In this document: positions 25,864 to 39,000 of the stretch, piece after piece | Layout: every line of letters starts with the position of its first letter | Numbering within the stretch: position 1 is the first letter of the stretch | From: Tubiluchus corallicola | Lineage: Eukaryota; Priapulida; Priapulimorpha; Priapulimorphida; Tubiluchidae | Length of the DNA: 64,000 nucleotides | Direction of reading: 5' to 3' | NCBI GenBank assembly: GCA_030141605.1 | Contig: JAQGDQ010000349.1 | Span: forward strand, 43,501 to 107,500 | Notes under the pieces: generated by a model | The model's input: the letters and a program-made list of their open reading frames with translations, nothing else | Database searches by the model: none | What the model was told of the DNA's origin: nothing | Translations under genes and position numbers: made by a program

Positions 25864-25932
<69 letters not shown>
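25771..25932. repeat. (CACACG)n / (CA)n compound microsatellite
   Basis: A (CGCACA)-type hexamer block of about 70 bp grades into about 65 bp of pure CA. Confidence 0.97.
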
Positions 25933-25934
<2 letters not shown>

Positions 25935-27019
25935 ATTTTTGTCGAAAAGATGAAAACCATCTTTTCGTATTTTCGTCACACTTCGTTGAAATTTGAATGA
26001 TTTCACAAGAAATTGGCAAAGTTGCTCGACAAAAGTTGGAAACATACCGATACACTTGCATTTTGGAGGACACAATATAGCATATTAAATAAGCTAATGA
26101 TTATAGATCAAATGCAAGACTGTACGTAATCTCTGACGTGATAATAACCATCTATATCGCACTACTGTACTAACATTGTGAGGATACAATACTGTCATCA
26201 ACTGTGCTATTTGCAGATTCACATCAAATAGATAAAGTTTATAATATAAAATATAGTAGATAAAATTTGACGATCATACCACACTTGGGATTTATTGCAA
26301 TGTAAAATATTTTGATAAGCCACTGCTAGTCAACCCGGACTATTATAGCATTACGTTTCGAACAAAGACAAGATGATGAACGTAACAGTATTTGCAACTA
26401 CAGCAAAAAGTGTGTTACAACTTATCCGACGTCACCACTTATCCCAAAATTCCGACAGCCGCTTAGTTATTATGTAAATTAACACCACGCATTGCAAATG
26501 CGTATAACTAGGGTAAGTTAGTGCAAGTTGTGACATGAGAAAAACCTAATTAATTATTAAATGTTTTAATAAAACTGCTGCTAAAACTTACTTTGTACCA
26601 GGTGGCGCTATTGGGTTTTTACTCTTGCCCTTTCACTTTTGACAGAACAATGGTTGCAAAAATCACAACATGACTCCAGATGATTTCTTGCGATTCTGCA
26701 CGCGCCGTCTCTTGCTGGTGTGGGTGGCGGGATTCTCAGTCAGTCTTATGGGAAACTCGTCTTATTGCTTGGTCTTTACATTTTTATTAGAGAATCACTG
26801 CTGAAGTAGCTTCCGCGCCGCTAAATAGACGCTCTTTGACGACTCGTTGTGTAATAATTGCCGCGTCCAAATGAGGGATAAATGAGAGGCCGAGCGAGAA
26901 GAGAGGAGCACGCGCGCGCAGAAGACGGATACATTGAGCAGAATGCGTGATGCGGGCGGTGAGGGTGGTTTCATTTACACGTTGTGTAATAAAGTATCGA
27001 GAAAGAATAGACAGATGAA

Positions 27020-27095
27020 CGAGAGAGAACGAGAAAGAGAGGGACAGAGTGGGAAGGAGAGGAAGAGAGAGAGAGAGAGAGAGAGAGAGCGGGAT
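27020..27095. repeat. (GA)n-rich tract
   Basis: A purine-rich stretch with a (GA)n core near 27065-27090. Confidence 0.85.
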
Positions 27096-27432
27096 ACGAG
27101 GGACCAGAAAGGGAGAAAGACAAAGTATATTTGTCAAAGTTTCAAATTCAGCAAAAGTTTTACTCATATTCGTAGTAATGTTTCACGAAGATTTTAATAC
27201 AAAGTGTCGAGAAATACACATCTGTATGGCGTATATTTGAATGTTTCTATTTATATGAGCAACTTGGTTGCTTGAATCCGCACACACGCAAAGAGGTCTT
27301 ACATAAATAGTTGAATGCTGAACAGAGTATCTTTAGGGATTCCACATAATTAACCGTGAAAAGGCCCTACAGTGTTCTATTCTAGGGTGATTCTGCTGTT
27401 TATTATCACCATAAGCATTAATTCATTATCAT

Positions 27433-27604
<172 letters not shown>

Positions 27605-29696
27605 ACAATGTCATTATCGTTTTCTCGCATCCGTTTGCTTCACTCCATTTAACATATTTTTTTACTTTTGTTGTTGTTTATGTCATTAATATAGTCTTAT
27701 CCATGTTGAGCGTAGATGCTTCTGCTACGCTCATAGCACTGTAATGCACTGTTAATTTGTAATTTTATAACTTATAATTGTGTTGTGCTAAATGGATGAA
27801 CAAATAAATCGAAATCTAAATCTAAAACTCTTTAGCTATAATGTGGCCTGGTTATATTCATGTGCAATGCGTGACGTAAGGCGTTTGTAAACGCCTTAAG
27901 TTAAGATGAGGTCGGTCATATTTACGTAGCTTTTCTTTTCTTTGTTTTTAAGACATTAACACAAATCACTGTCTTGTCACTTGGTACGTGCAAGGCATTT
28001 GTACTTTGGAGATTCTTTTGGATGACCCTGCGAGCCATACTACAACCAAATGAATTGCACATGATTATAATTCTACTGAAGGATGTCAAACCAGTGTAAA
28101 AATTGTGAACACCTTAGGAAGAATTTTCCGTACAAATGTTGGGATTCCATAAGGGGACTACCTATGTCCTGTGTTTTTCACGTTCTACCTGGCAAAAGAT
28201 CCAAATTCCTCCTAATGACGATCATGATTAAGACACCACTGTCAGCGATATCCTTCGATAAGCTGTTATGGACTAATGCCTACCGCGCCTTGGAATCCTA
28301 CGAACCGTTCTCGATGGATCAACAATACGCAGGTGACTTAGGCTGGATTAGTGAATCAAACTTTCAAACTGACACAAAAAATGAATTTTCTGAAATAAAA
28401 ACTAATACGTAGACCATTCAAATATAGAAGAATGCAATACTGCCAGAAATTCTAACCAGTCATGTTTATGTGCAACAACGAAACATGGGTTTAACGATTA
28501 CACAGGAAGAGTAGATTAGCACGTTTCGTGGAAGGAAACCTTTAAAGATGGCCATTCATAATCAAAAATAATAATTTGAACATTAGAACGACAGAAATTC
28601 CTTGGAGTCCAAAAGTCACGTACAGAAGATTTCCCAGTGAGGCACCTGTAAGAATCCTTAGAAGAAGCCTTAAAATCTTGCAAAAAACCACTTGATAAAC
28701 CAAAACCAATTTGGATAGCTAAGACAAATAAAGATGTTCAATAATTTTAACCAAATCTAGCTTTAGGAGCAGAAGAATTTATGCTATTGGCTCAGACAGG
28801 AGAGGGCGGAATTCTCTAATAAACGGCAATTCCTAGATGTCTGCAACGATTTTGTTTTCCAAATGTATGTGTGGCACACGTCTCGAATATACTGAGCGGG
28901 CGCATGCAGTGTGAATTTATTTCTTCTCAAGCAAATTTTTTCAGTAGTGCTTTATTATTTTATCAGTTTATCTCCAAAATTAACATATCGCAACTGCAAC
29001 GTCATTAATTTCACAAATCTAAAATCACAAGGATGTTGATTCGCTATATTTTTCAGTGAGGGGCAAACTCAAGTGCTGATGACACTAATGGGATAAATCT
29101 TCACTTCTGTGCATTGTATATAATTATCAGAAAATGCAATCATTAATAATTATGTGTATATTTTAATCCGGTGTTTTTGCTTTCGTTTTGCATCAGGTAT
29201 GAAACACAACTATACAGGAAACAGCAATATGTACTTCATTTCACTAAAACGTTTTCAATAGTGCCACTGTGAAAATTATTTACTTCAAACAGGGAAATAA
29301 TGGAGTTTCAAACCTCCTGCTCTTCATTGGATATTTCACTTTCAAAAAAACAATAAAAAATCAATTTTGAAAAAATCGACGCTAAGTTGATAGTCATTAC
29401 TGTTCAGCATATGTAAAGTTAAAAACAATATGAGTTTACTTTTTGTCATATAAACAGTAAATAAAGGTAGGCTTACTTTCAGGATAATGACGAGACTGGC
29501 ATCGGCTTCTTGTTCTTTTCTATGGTATTTCGTTGGACCTTTATTGTAATTTTAAAAGAGAATTATAAGTTAGATTTACAAGTGCACCACCAGGGGACTA
29601 CTGCACATGAAAATAACAGAAATGGATGAGAGAAATAAAGACTGTGCGAGGTTGAGAGCGGAAAGCAAGCCAAGAATGTAAAGAAATATTAAAGAC

Positions 29697-30065
29697 TTGT
29701 GGTGAGCATTCTCAACTGGAACGCGAATTCGAATCAAACAGCATTTCAATATTTCGAATCTGAATCAAATTCGAATTGAGTTGGAAAGATTTTCGAACAA
29801 GTTTTCGAACCACTAGTAAAAACTGCTCTTACGAAGATTATGCATATTATTTGTCTTTGTTCTGCAGTAAACCACTATTAGTTTGTAAAAATTTGCACAG
29901 AAACTGCGGCTAAGTTGTGCTAATTGCATGCTTGCATTAATGATAAGGAACATATGTGGCTGAAGTGCTGAATTATTTGAATTTATGATTTTAGGTTAGA
30001 ATCGAGTTCGAACTAAAATAACTCGATTCGAACGTCCCAACTCCAACGTTCGATGGTCACCCCTA
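29697..30065. mobile_element. hAT-like MITE rich in TTCGAA
   Basis: TTAAAGAC flanks both sides (29689-29696 and 30066-30073), an exact 8-bp duplication. The left tip TTGTGGTGAGCAT matches the right tip read in reverse, TAGGGGTGACCAT (10 of 13). The interior is rich in TTCGAA/GAATCGA words. No coding capacity. The tips and duplication length fit hAT. A 10-bp reading of the flank (TATTAAAGAC) would shift the right end to 30063. Confidence 0.7.
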
Positions 30066-30489
30066 TTAAAGACCGGTCATCCTGAACAATTATTTGAAGA
30101 CTATAATAGCTTAGTTTAATCCTTAATTGCCGTAGAACTTAAAATCATAAAACAAATCAAATTTTACTCTGTGAGCAGTTTTCTGCAGTTCGAGAACATC
30201 TTAGTCACCAATTATTGCAATTATCCCAGCTCGCGTGAAGACGTCATTATCACACATTATCCACACAGTCCAGCCCTTAATGTGTTGCGAACACTTAGTC
30301 ACGAATTCATAGCAAATCTGTGCAGAACGTTAACCCACAGCAATTATTGTTTTCACTGCCACTTATGAACAATAAGATTTCACAATGGGGCAATATTCTT
30401 GTTACATGCGCCATTCCACTTTCAGTTATGGCGCCAAAAGTGAAATATTTAATGACGACACGCGAACACGTGACCTTCTGCTTCTGCAC

Positions 30490-30517
30490 GCGAGCAAGAT
30501 TGACACTTCTTGCTCGC
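30490..30517. other. Perfect 10-bp-stem hairpin
   Basis: GCGAGCAAGA and TCTTGCTCGC pair perfectly around the 8-base loop TTGACACT. It is GC-rich compared with its surroundings. Role unknown. Confidence 0.5.
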
Positions 30518-31020
30518 TTTATAGGATTTCCAACTGTGCATAGAATCGAAAAGAGAACGACTAACAGCAAATTTTTGTAAGTTAAATGGGTGCGTTTGGA
30601 TTTATGAAAGCAATCGTGCGTTATTCTTAATTTGTTGTTGATGTTGTAAACTTCTAAACGCTAGAATGAGCGTTACAACGATAGAATGACGCAAGCAAGC
30701 CACCCACACTCGGTATCGGTATCGCATCGTTTTTTTGGGTTCGGAACAACACTGCTACACCGAAGGTATAGAAACCATACTGCGTGAGGATGAAAAACTA
30801 AAAGTTCTTATAGCATGTTGGTGGACTTTTTGGTGGTAGTCATCTTCTGCATGTATATATAATTAATCTTTAATCTTATAATTAAGTCTACCACTGATTT
30901 AATAACAACGATTCAACGATACAGCTTAATTGCGTTTAGCTTTTGTTTTGTTTTTGCGCCCACTGAATAATCATTTAAGCAGAGGGAATCGTACAGTACA
31001 TGTATAGCCGTTCATAAGCT

Positions 31021-31155
31021 GAATTTAAACTGCGGTGTACCACAGGTATCCACCCTAGGACCACTGCTTTTCCTTGTCCAAATTAGTGAGTATCACATAA
31101 AACGACTTCTAAGCCACTACCTTTTCTTATATACATTAATGAACTACCCTTTATT
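31021..31155 (+). mobile_element. LINE reverse-transcriptase relic with internal 53-bp insertion
   Basis: The plus strand reads N-L-N-C-G-V-P-Q-V-S-T-L-G-P-L-L-F-L-V, the conserved G-V-P-Q-G-S-x-L-G-P block of LINE RTs, and then, after an interruption, L-P-F-L-I-Y-I-N-E-L-P, which is the block that should follow directly. The interruption is bracketed by near-duplicate 'ccactgcttttcctt' (31061-31075) and 'ccactaccttttctt' (31114-31128). A small fossil fragment. Confidence 0.7.
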
Positions 31156-32182
31156 ACTAATTTCAGTCCTCGAATTTACCCACTTTGCAAATCGTGTAGA
31201 ACAGAGACCTAAAAACGACTTGCAACTGTGCGAAAGCGAACAAATTGTCAGGTTAGTGACAGTTTCTAATCGCCTTTATTTACTATCATATAATGTGCTG
31301 CAATACGTAGTCCAGGCCTAATGCTTCTCAGGTGGTTGACGTTAAAGCCTGTTTTCAAGTACAGACAGTTGTCCTTTCGCACCTACTTTCGGTTCTCACA
31401 GACTGACCAAAATTCTATGGCCCTCCTTCGCTGGCTGTTCATTGTTGAAATTCTGTTGTTACTAAGCAGCTGCGGTCAGTTGCTTGCCTAATGTCTGCAA
31501 AGTAGTCTTCATGTGGGCCTATGTGGTATTACGGCATACAAAATACCTTTAGCTAACGATCAAACGAAGTCAAGCGAAATTAAATTGATTTTAAATGATG
31601 CGTATGTCCCATTTTACTTAAATAAATATATTATTTTTCCCTGGTGGTAAATAAAATAAGCTATTATAGGTAGTAGATCTCCCATATGTTAACATTTTTA
31701 TTGCAAGGTCAGTTGCAAGTGGGTCATCTTTAACAGTTGTAAAAAACGATTTCATATATTCAATTAAATTAAAAATCTGCACTGTTTTCTTCTGCCTCAT
31801 TACATCACCTTGTCTCTCTGCTTCTTTTCTTTTGTCACCTTCTCCTCTCCTTTCTTCAGCATCTTCCTGCTTTTTTGTCCCAGAACTATTTTTTCTGTTT
31901 TCTCCTATCTCCCCCGTTTCTTTTCTCTTTTTGCCTTTGCCAATTCCTTGCTTTCCCTTCCGGTTGTTTTTCTCTTGTTTTTCCATCGCATCTCATTTTT
32001 TATTTCCAGTCTCTTTTCTTCCCCCTTTCTTTTCTGTTTTGCTTTTTAACCTCCCTTCCAGCTTCCTCTGCTCGCCCCTTTCTTTCCTCCCTCCTTTTTT
32101 CGCCAACAATCCTTAATTCTGGTAAAAAGAATTCTGTTTTCAAACAATTGTTATCATAGACAAGAGTCAGGGCCTATTTCAA

Positions 32183-32194
32183 GGGGGGGGGGGG
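32183..32194. repeat. G12 homopolymer in a GC-rich island
   Basis: Twelve G in a row, followed by 'acttccccggggcctc'. See also the C16 run at 32511. Confidence 0.9.
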
Positions 32195-32277
32195 ATGGGG
32201 ATACTTCCCCGGGGCCTCACACTCCAGGGGGCCTCGCGCCAAGGTAACTTTTTTTGCTTTATGCGAACATACTGCCT

Positions 32278-32315
32278 CCTCTCTCTCTCTCTCTCTCGCT
32301 CGCTCGCTCTCGCTC
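32278..32315. repeat. (CT)n / (CTCG)n tract
   Basis: Short CT run that grades into CTCG units. Confidence 0.85.
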
Positions 32316-32510
32316 TTGCCGCACGCGCTCCGTTTGCCAGTATTGACAAGTTTTAAGGACTGGTCTTGAGAATAAAGCAGTTTTTCTTTCAATTGTTCTT
32401 TCCTTTAACAACTGTATAACTCCATATTTTCTCTTCAAAAATGCTTCTCCGGCGTTCTAGCAATTCAAACGTTTTCTGGGCACCAACCACGGTAGCGCCC
32501 GCCCCCGGCG

Positions 32511-32526
32511 CCCCCCCCCCCCCCCC
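32511..32526. repeat. C16 homopolymer in a GC-rich island
   Basis: Sixteen C in a row, followed by 'acttccccgggcctcg', a near copy of the sequence after the G12 run 330 bp upstream. The two islands look like related repeat ends. Confidence 0.9.
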
Positions 32527-32669
32527 GAAGGGCCTTCACACGCCCCACTTCCCCGGGCCTCGCCTAGGCAAGAGTTACCTCTTGAGTGATCGTACACGTT
32601 AATTAAAGCCATGGCTATTAATAACATTACAGTTTGTTTGCAAATGTATCTAACAAAGAAATAAATTTG

Positions 32670-32712
32670 TGACGTCACAATTCATTCAGAATATAACACA
32701 GTGATGACGTCA
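32670..32712. promoter_or_regulatory. Two palindromic CRE motifs
   Basis: TGACGTCA occurs at 32670-32677 and 32705-32712, the full-length CREB/ATF site. A third perfect site is at 34961-34968. No gene start was found next to them. Confidence 0.4.
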
Positions 32713-33189
32713 CAAGGCACAGACACAACGCACCATTAGCAAATGTTAATCTGCATGTTAATCGAGCTGGCTATAATTCACCAGATGTAAACCGGATTTG
32801 CGCTGATGAGCTGGCTTCCTGTCTTACTCCCTCACAATATTCACTTTCCTGCTCCATTGTTCACTATTGAAACATCAGAAATGTCAGCATATTCCTGTTA
32901 ATAAGGTGACCTTTCCTGTTACGGCTGAGATTACATTTTTAGCAACGCTTACCAATCAAAAATACAATTAAAATGTCATTTAGCGACGTAAAAAATAAGG
33001 CTACTATAACCTAATTAAAATTATAGTTACATGTGTGTGGTTATAAAAAAATACATATATCGTACAAAATGCAAAAAATAATTCTAGCGTGATATTTACT
33101 AGTAACTGCTTTCTTTGAGATCAACCTCAATATTTAATTTTATTTAAAAGAAAGAGCTGTTTTGGTTTTAAGGCTACACATTTTTAGTT

Positions 33190-33860
33190 TGAAGATAAAC
33201 AAAATAACGATTAAAGCAAAACCGGACCCAATCTTAAACTGTAGGTCAAAACAACCTGCCCTTTAAAATATTGAAAGGAAACATACTATTTTTTCAAAAA
33301 CGACTCATGTCATTGATGTCAAAGAATTATTGCCACACAAACACAAAATCGCGTTCACGCCATTAGTTGTTCGCTGTTACATGCATTTCGTCATTCGGTA
33401 GTTAGACGAGAACTAGCGCCTGCATTTCGGAAACGCATGGCAAAAAACAGGTGCTGTACCTCTCAGTTCAGATGTGTTACTTTCTGACGAAGTACACACG
33501 TTCGACAGCTCATGCTTGAGCACAGCGATGAATTTGAAATTTGAATTTTGATCTTAAAACTTGCCTAGTTTTAGTACAACACACTGAATATCTTACAGTA
33601 GCACTGCATTTCAATTTTCTCTTTCGCAAACGAGTGCAACATGTTCGTGGAATATTTTTGCTGTTGAAAATTACGCTAGTTTGTGATGTCATCAATAGTT
33701 GGGCTCGCCCGCCGTTAATTAAAATTTTAATCTATTAATTAATTATCAGAAACGCTTTTGCAGTATTAATCTTGTTAAAATGTGCACTCTTTATCAGACT
33801 TGAAAATGGAGTGGTATAGTTAGTATATGTAGAATCATCCTGTCTTCTTTTAAGATCATT
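33190..33860 (-). repeat. Dispersed repeat, copy B (pair with 15150-15785)
   Basis: Reverse complement of the copy at 15150-15785, with the same order of conserved words over more than 600 bp. By eye about three-quarters identical with indels. Confidence 0.75.
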
Positions 33861-34575
33861 GGACTAAGGATTAAGCAAATGTTCACAGAACCGTTTTGAA
33901 AAAACGACAAACAAAAGTGGTAATAGAATACTGTGGATAAGTTTACTCGACAATGCTATGTTTACTTCTCTTTGCTATGTTATTCTTTTATCCAAAAATG
34001 TTTTGCTTCTGTATATAGCTCAGTCATGTTTTAGTAAATTGGAAACCTCCTAATACCTAAGTCTAAATGTCTTGCAAAAATTCTTTGCTGCTGCAGTTAT
34101 ACAGAATGAAGGCTCATCAGATTAGACAAAAATTGTATGTTTGCATTTTAACTAATTGCAAAATGACAGAAAATTGGCCGGTTGCAGCACAAGTTACAGG
34201 GATTGCTTTGTGTTTCTAAATTATCCTACATTTCAAAATTTGCAGCAACGAGCACAAACCAAGAAACATTTAATTTCGCATTTTCATAACCAATAAATTC
34301 GCAAAGACAACAAATAAGCACGAAGATCAGACTGCAGAATTTTTAGAATTTTTACAGTCACATTTTACTACAGGGTTGGATTCACTTTTGCTCAGTACAT
34401 ATAATTTACAGACTTGACTTCAAAAATCTTGTTAGAACTTGCGTTACAGAAAATTAGAACTGCTTTATTGCTACCCAAGGTGAGTTTGAGAACCGCTGGT
34501 CAAAGGTCCACAAGACAAAAAACATTTGATAACAGCCTAAAAGATTACTAGTACCACCACTTAAAATAGTTCCGC

Positions 34576-34820
34576 TTTTTAGTTACTTGCATTATTGCCA
34601 GTGATTTGATCAAATATTAGCTTAGAAACAAAGTGCTAGAAAAATGCGGAACTGGTGATTACGTCACCGTCGGGTACAACTTTCCAATGAAAAGAATTAC
34701 TTTTTACTGACTTGCATTATTGCCAGTGATTTGATCAAATATTAGCTTAGAAACAAATGCTAAAAAATGCGGAACTAGTGATTACGTCACCGTTGGGTAC
34801 AACTTTCCAATGAAAAGGAT
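34576..34820. repeat. Tandem duplication, two units of about 122 bp
   Basis: Copies at about 34576-34700 and 34701-34820 share 'cttgcattattgccagtg' through to 'acaactttccaatgaaaag', with a few substitutions and small deletions. Each holds one TTACGTCAC half-CRE. Confidence 0.9.
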
Positions 34821-35659
34821 GTTTAATGTGCCTCTCTCGCGCAAACATTTGTTGAGTCAAAGATTGTAACACAGCCGCGGTACCGTGTGACATTGACAGT
34901 GAAACCTCAACACTTGCCAAATTCTAAACTTGTTCATTATTGAGATAACACGTGATATTATGACGTCATGACGGGGTTGTGTATCTCTGCGGCTCTTTTG
35001 ATTCGGGGTAGAGGGCACTTTTCTTCATAAGTTGTCTTTGTTTTCTGATTTGCAATAACGCTGTGCATTACGTTTTTCTTTGCCTCCCCCGCAAATTCTT
35101 ATACTGAAATCCTTCCTTCCCCTTTCACGCGAAGCCATGCATTACAACCTCTTCAAATCCGCCGAAGGTTATCATCCAACAATCATTTCATAAACGAGCT
35201 ACCCGTTTGCGTGGGAGAGAAAATAAACTGAACAAAAGGGCGTGTCCAGGATGCCGGAACCGGAAATGCTTCCTGAGGAAGAAAAAGTCGTAGACAAGTG
35301 CAAATTTAGCGCGCACAAATTAGGCGCAATAATATGGGCATTTATAGAAGCTGCCGGATGAGTTTAAAAAGATTGTACTTGGTTCGTTAGAGGGGGTGCC
35401 GCCCTCTGCCGCCAGTAAGGGAATTTCGCTCAATCAGTGAAGTTTTTCTTAGCCAGAATTCGCCAAATTTGTCTGTAATATAGCAATAATAACATGATAA
35501 TATGTTTAGCATAATTTATGGTGGCTTCTCAGTGCAACTTGTCAAGTTTGTTGATCAAAAAGCCTATAGGGTAGAAAACAGTTAAACGTGCGTGTCAAAA
35601 GCTTGTAGAAAAAAGTTATGCATATCACACATCATGCTACTCTTTGTTCTAATACACGA

Positions 35660-36060
35660 AAGAACTGGTGATTGATCGAACGAACGAGTGAGCGAACGAA
35701 CGAACAAACGAGCAAACAAACAAGCAAAATTGATTGATTAAACAAGCAAAAAGAAAGCGACTGGAAGGATTTTAAACGAACAACCGGTACCAAAGAAACC
35801 AATCAATCAAACATCCAACATATCAACTAACAAAGCAGCTAGCCAGCCAGACATTATCGGCTAGTCAGCCGGTTGACCAAAGCAGGAAAGAACGAGCAAG
35901 CCTGCTAACCGACCAACCATCTATCCATCAACGTGCCAGACAGCTAGAAAGCCAAACAACCAAATAACCAACAAACGCTTTAATTTATTGTTATTGAAAT
36001 TGCTAAGAAACTGCCAAATAGACAGAACCAACTCACTCACTGACCAACCGACTCACCGGA
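35660..36060. repeat. Long degenerate 4-bp-periodic tract
   Basis: Words of the type cgaa, caaa, atca, ccaa, ccag and ctag follow each other with an obvious 4-base rhythm for about 400 bp, drifting in sequence. No coding sense is seen. Confidence 0.6.
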
Positions 36061-36069
36061 AAACTGACC

Positions 36070-39000
36070 GATTTGTTCTTGTTTATCTTTAAAAGGTTTT
36101 GGATTTTAAAATGTTGGCAGTTGAGAATTTTTACACACATTACACATTTTCAAAGGTAATTTACTTCACTATTTCATAATTAACCATGGACAGAATTTGT
36201 TTAATGAAGGTTGTTGCTTAAACTGTTACCAAAACTTACAAAGTTTTATCCTGATTTCGCTTGTACCGGATATTGAGGCTTCTAGGCTAATGAAATTATG
36301 CCCCCCTCAGACGAAGCCATACTCTAACTCGCCCGCACGGTATTTAATGTTTTTTACTCGTGATATATTTCAGTGGCATTTACGTAGCTTGAAGCAAGCT
36401 TATTGCGAATTTTCTAAATCAATTAGAATAGCTAGCTTTTGTTTGCCAATAAAAGTATTTTTCAAAAACACAGCTATTTTACTATTTATTGCAAATCAAA
36501 TTAAAACATATTTAAAAACAACTGTAATGAAAAAACGGATTTTTTATCAACTAATTTAATATTAACGAGGCTTTAGGACTTCAAGCTTGAAGGGCCCCAG
36601 ACTGCAACCTTTACTAGATAATCTGTGCAGGATAATCTGGCCCGCTTATACATAACTGGTGGGGCAACTACAGGACCCTGTTTATATTAACCTATGGTCT
36701 CTGTTAGACATCTCGTTAGTTTTTATTCCTCTCTCAACAGTTAGAGTGATTGTGACTATTTTCTGTTTCTGTGTTTTCATTTGTTGTGCCTCAGTAATTT
36801 TAATAAATGCTTGTACCCGTTTTTGTGTGTACATAAAAAAACGTAAAAATGAGCATTAGTATCTTCGTATGAGTTTTTTTACTTGACGATTAACCGCAGC
36901 GGTCGTTTCATTGCACTCTTTCATTGTTTTAAGTGGAGCATTTCTTTTGTCAGTATTACTGTTCTTATCATTGAGAATTAAACTTATGCTAGGAGCAAAC
37001 AGAAAAGGTGTTTTTAGAGTATTGCCTTGCTTGCAAAAGTTACGTGGTAGTTATTATAAATAATTTGTTGCGAATTTCGAGATATTGTGCGTTTATTTAC
37101 CTTGTAGGAAAGCTGGAATCGAAAAGGACAACTTCCAACCCCAAAAAAGACATAAATTAAGAACTATGATTATTTTTAGTATGTTGTTAATTATATCGCC
37201 TTGAAGTTATTAATCAGAAACCAAATTTTGCAAAAGGTTGATTATTTGTTTCAAACATAGAGGCACTGCTTATAAAATATGTCTACAACGTCAACGTATA
37301 AGTGACAAAACGTAAAATTAGAGATCTTTTAACTGAAGTGAGGCCTAGGGCTTACTAAGAGCATAAGCAGCAGCACATGTTGGCCCTATGAAGTTCATGC
37401 TGCTTACAACTTTCCATGTAAGGATTATAACCAACACCCTAGCGGCCGCTAGAGCAATCATTTATGCTTGATTACACACGAAGCTAGTCCAGTGAAGCGT
37501 GACCGCACTCTCCCGATTCGCCATATAATTGTTTCGTAAACGGATTCATTTAACGGCAGACGCTTGATGCTTCTAAATCGGGTTCCTTTTTTCTCGACTT
37601 TGCCTAATTCAAATTCCACTGCACATCTTGATGATATATAATGGTCATTGTCACCTAGACACTTGCAGTTAATTCCGCTGGACTGCACTGCTGAGCTGAC
37701 CAGAATGAGATGTCCAAAAATACTAGAATTTAGAAACTACGAGAGAAGGAAAGGTAATAACAATAACCCGAAAGTTGCTATTACTTGAGTGCAAGAAATA
37801 GGGAAATTGCAAATTGGGTGCAACTTCAAGAAGGATGATTCTGAAAACTGCAAAATCAAAATTACATCGACAGAAAGAATAATAATACCTGCAATAAATT
37901 TAATAAGCTATGGACTACGGAAGATGCATACTATGTCGTGTCGAAAGTAACTCGCAAGGAACTATTTAGTGACGCGTAGAAACATGGTAGTAAGTAGTTA
38001 AGTTAAGCAGAAAGCGTGCGAAGAACACGACTTTGTTTCGTCTTTTTTATAATATTTTGAGTTTCACGGAAGTATAAGGTTTCTGTTACGTTAAATCTTG
38101 AGTTGCTACCAAGTTAATTTCTGTGAACTAAAACGATCATCTAGAAATCAAATGAAGTAATATGAAACGTGGACGCCAAGAAGGAAAAAATATTAAACGC
38201 TTTCCTACATGTCGTTAATGAGTGTTAAGTACTGCTGGGTACTTTTTGCCCAGTATTTGCAAAGTAGAAGTAACCTTGCAACGCACTGCTCACTCTCTTA
38301 TTTTTACAATTTAACAAGATCAAGTACAGCTTGTTGTTTATTGTCCAGTATTTACAAAGCAAGAGTAAAATACAACTTGCTGCTTATTGCCTATTAGTCA
38401 CAAAACAAGATTAAAGTGGAAACTGCAGCTTACTACAGGCAACAAAATTGAAACAGAGTTCTGTTCTTTACTATTTCAAAAGATTACTATTACTATTATA
38501 AATCAAAACTGACAGCTTGCTATACAAATACTATCAAATTTCTGTGCAACTTGTCGCGTAGTATTCAATACAAAATTAGAGATCAACTTACTATTTACTG
38601 CCATCAAAACAAAGCAAACTTATCACTGATCGCATAGAACACAAAAACAATGACAAGTGTTCTGATTTCTGTTTCTGTTCAACGCTGTGATTAATTGAGT
38701 ATCATATATTACCGGGATGACATCATGTCATCTGTCACCAGACACACAGCAGTGACTTTGTCAATAAACAGGTCATAAATAACGTTAATTAGAGACAACG
38801 TTTTATGAAATTAGACCATTTCTGAAGATGAATTGAAGGCTCGTGTGTCTAACCATAGTGAGAGCTCAGTCATATTATAAGACAAAATTGTACACAAGTC
38901 ATCACTAACATGTGCACAGCACTTGGTTAGAGCTTCCAATATTTTTCTCATTACATAAAGGAATTTTGTGGTTGACAAAATCACTTGCTCATCCACAACA

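Noticed and set aside
28083-28412. 109-codon plus-strand frame
   Set aside because: Looks protein-like (several Cys and Trp) but no family, no exon partners and no initiator support.
31618-32159. Lys/Glu-rich and Phe/Leu/Ser-rich frames
   Set aside because: Low-complexity polypyrimidine tract read on either strand.
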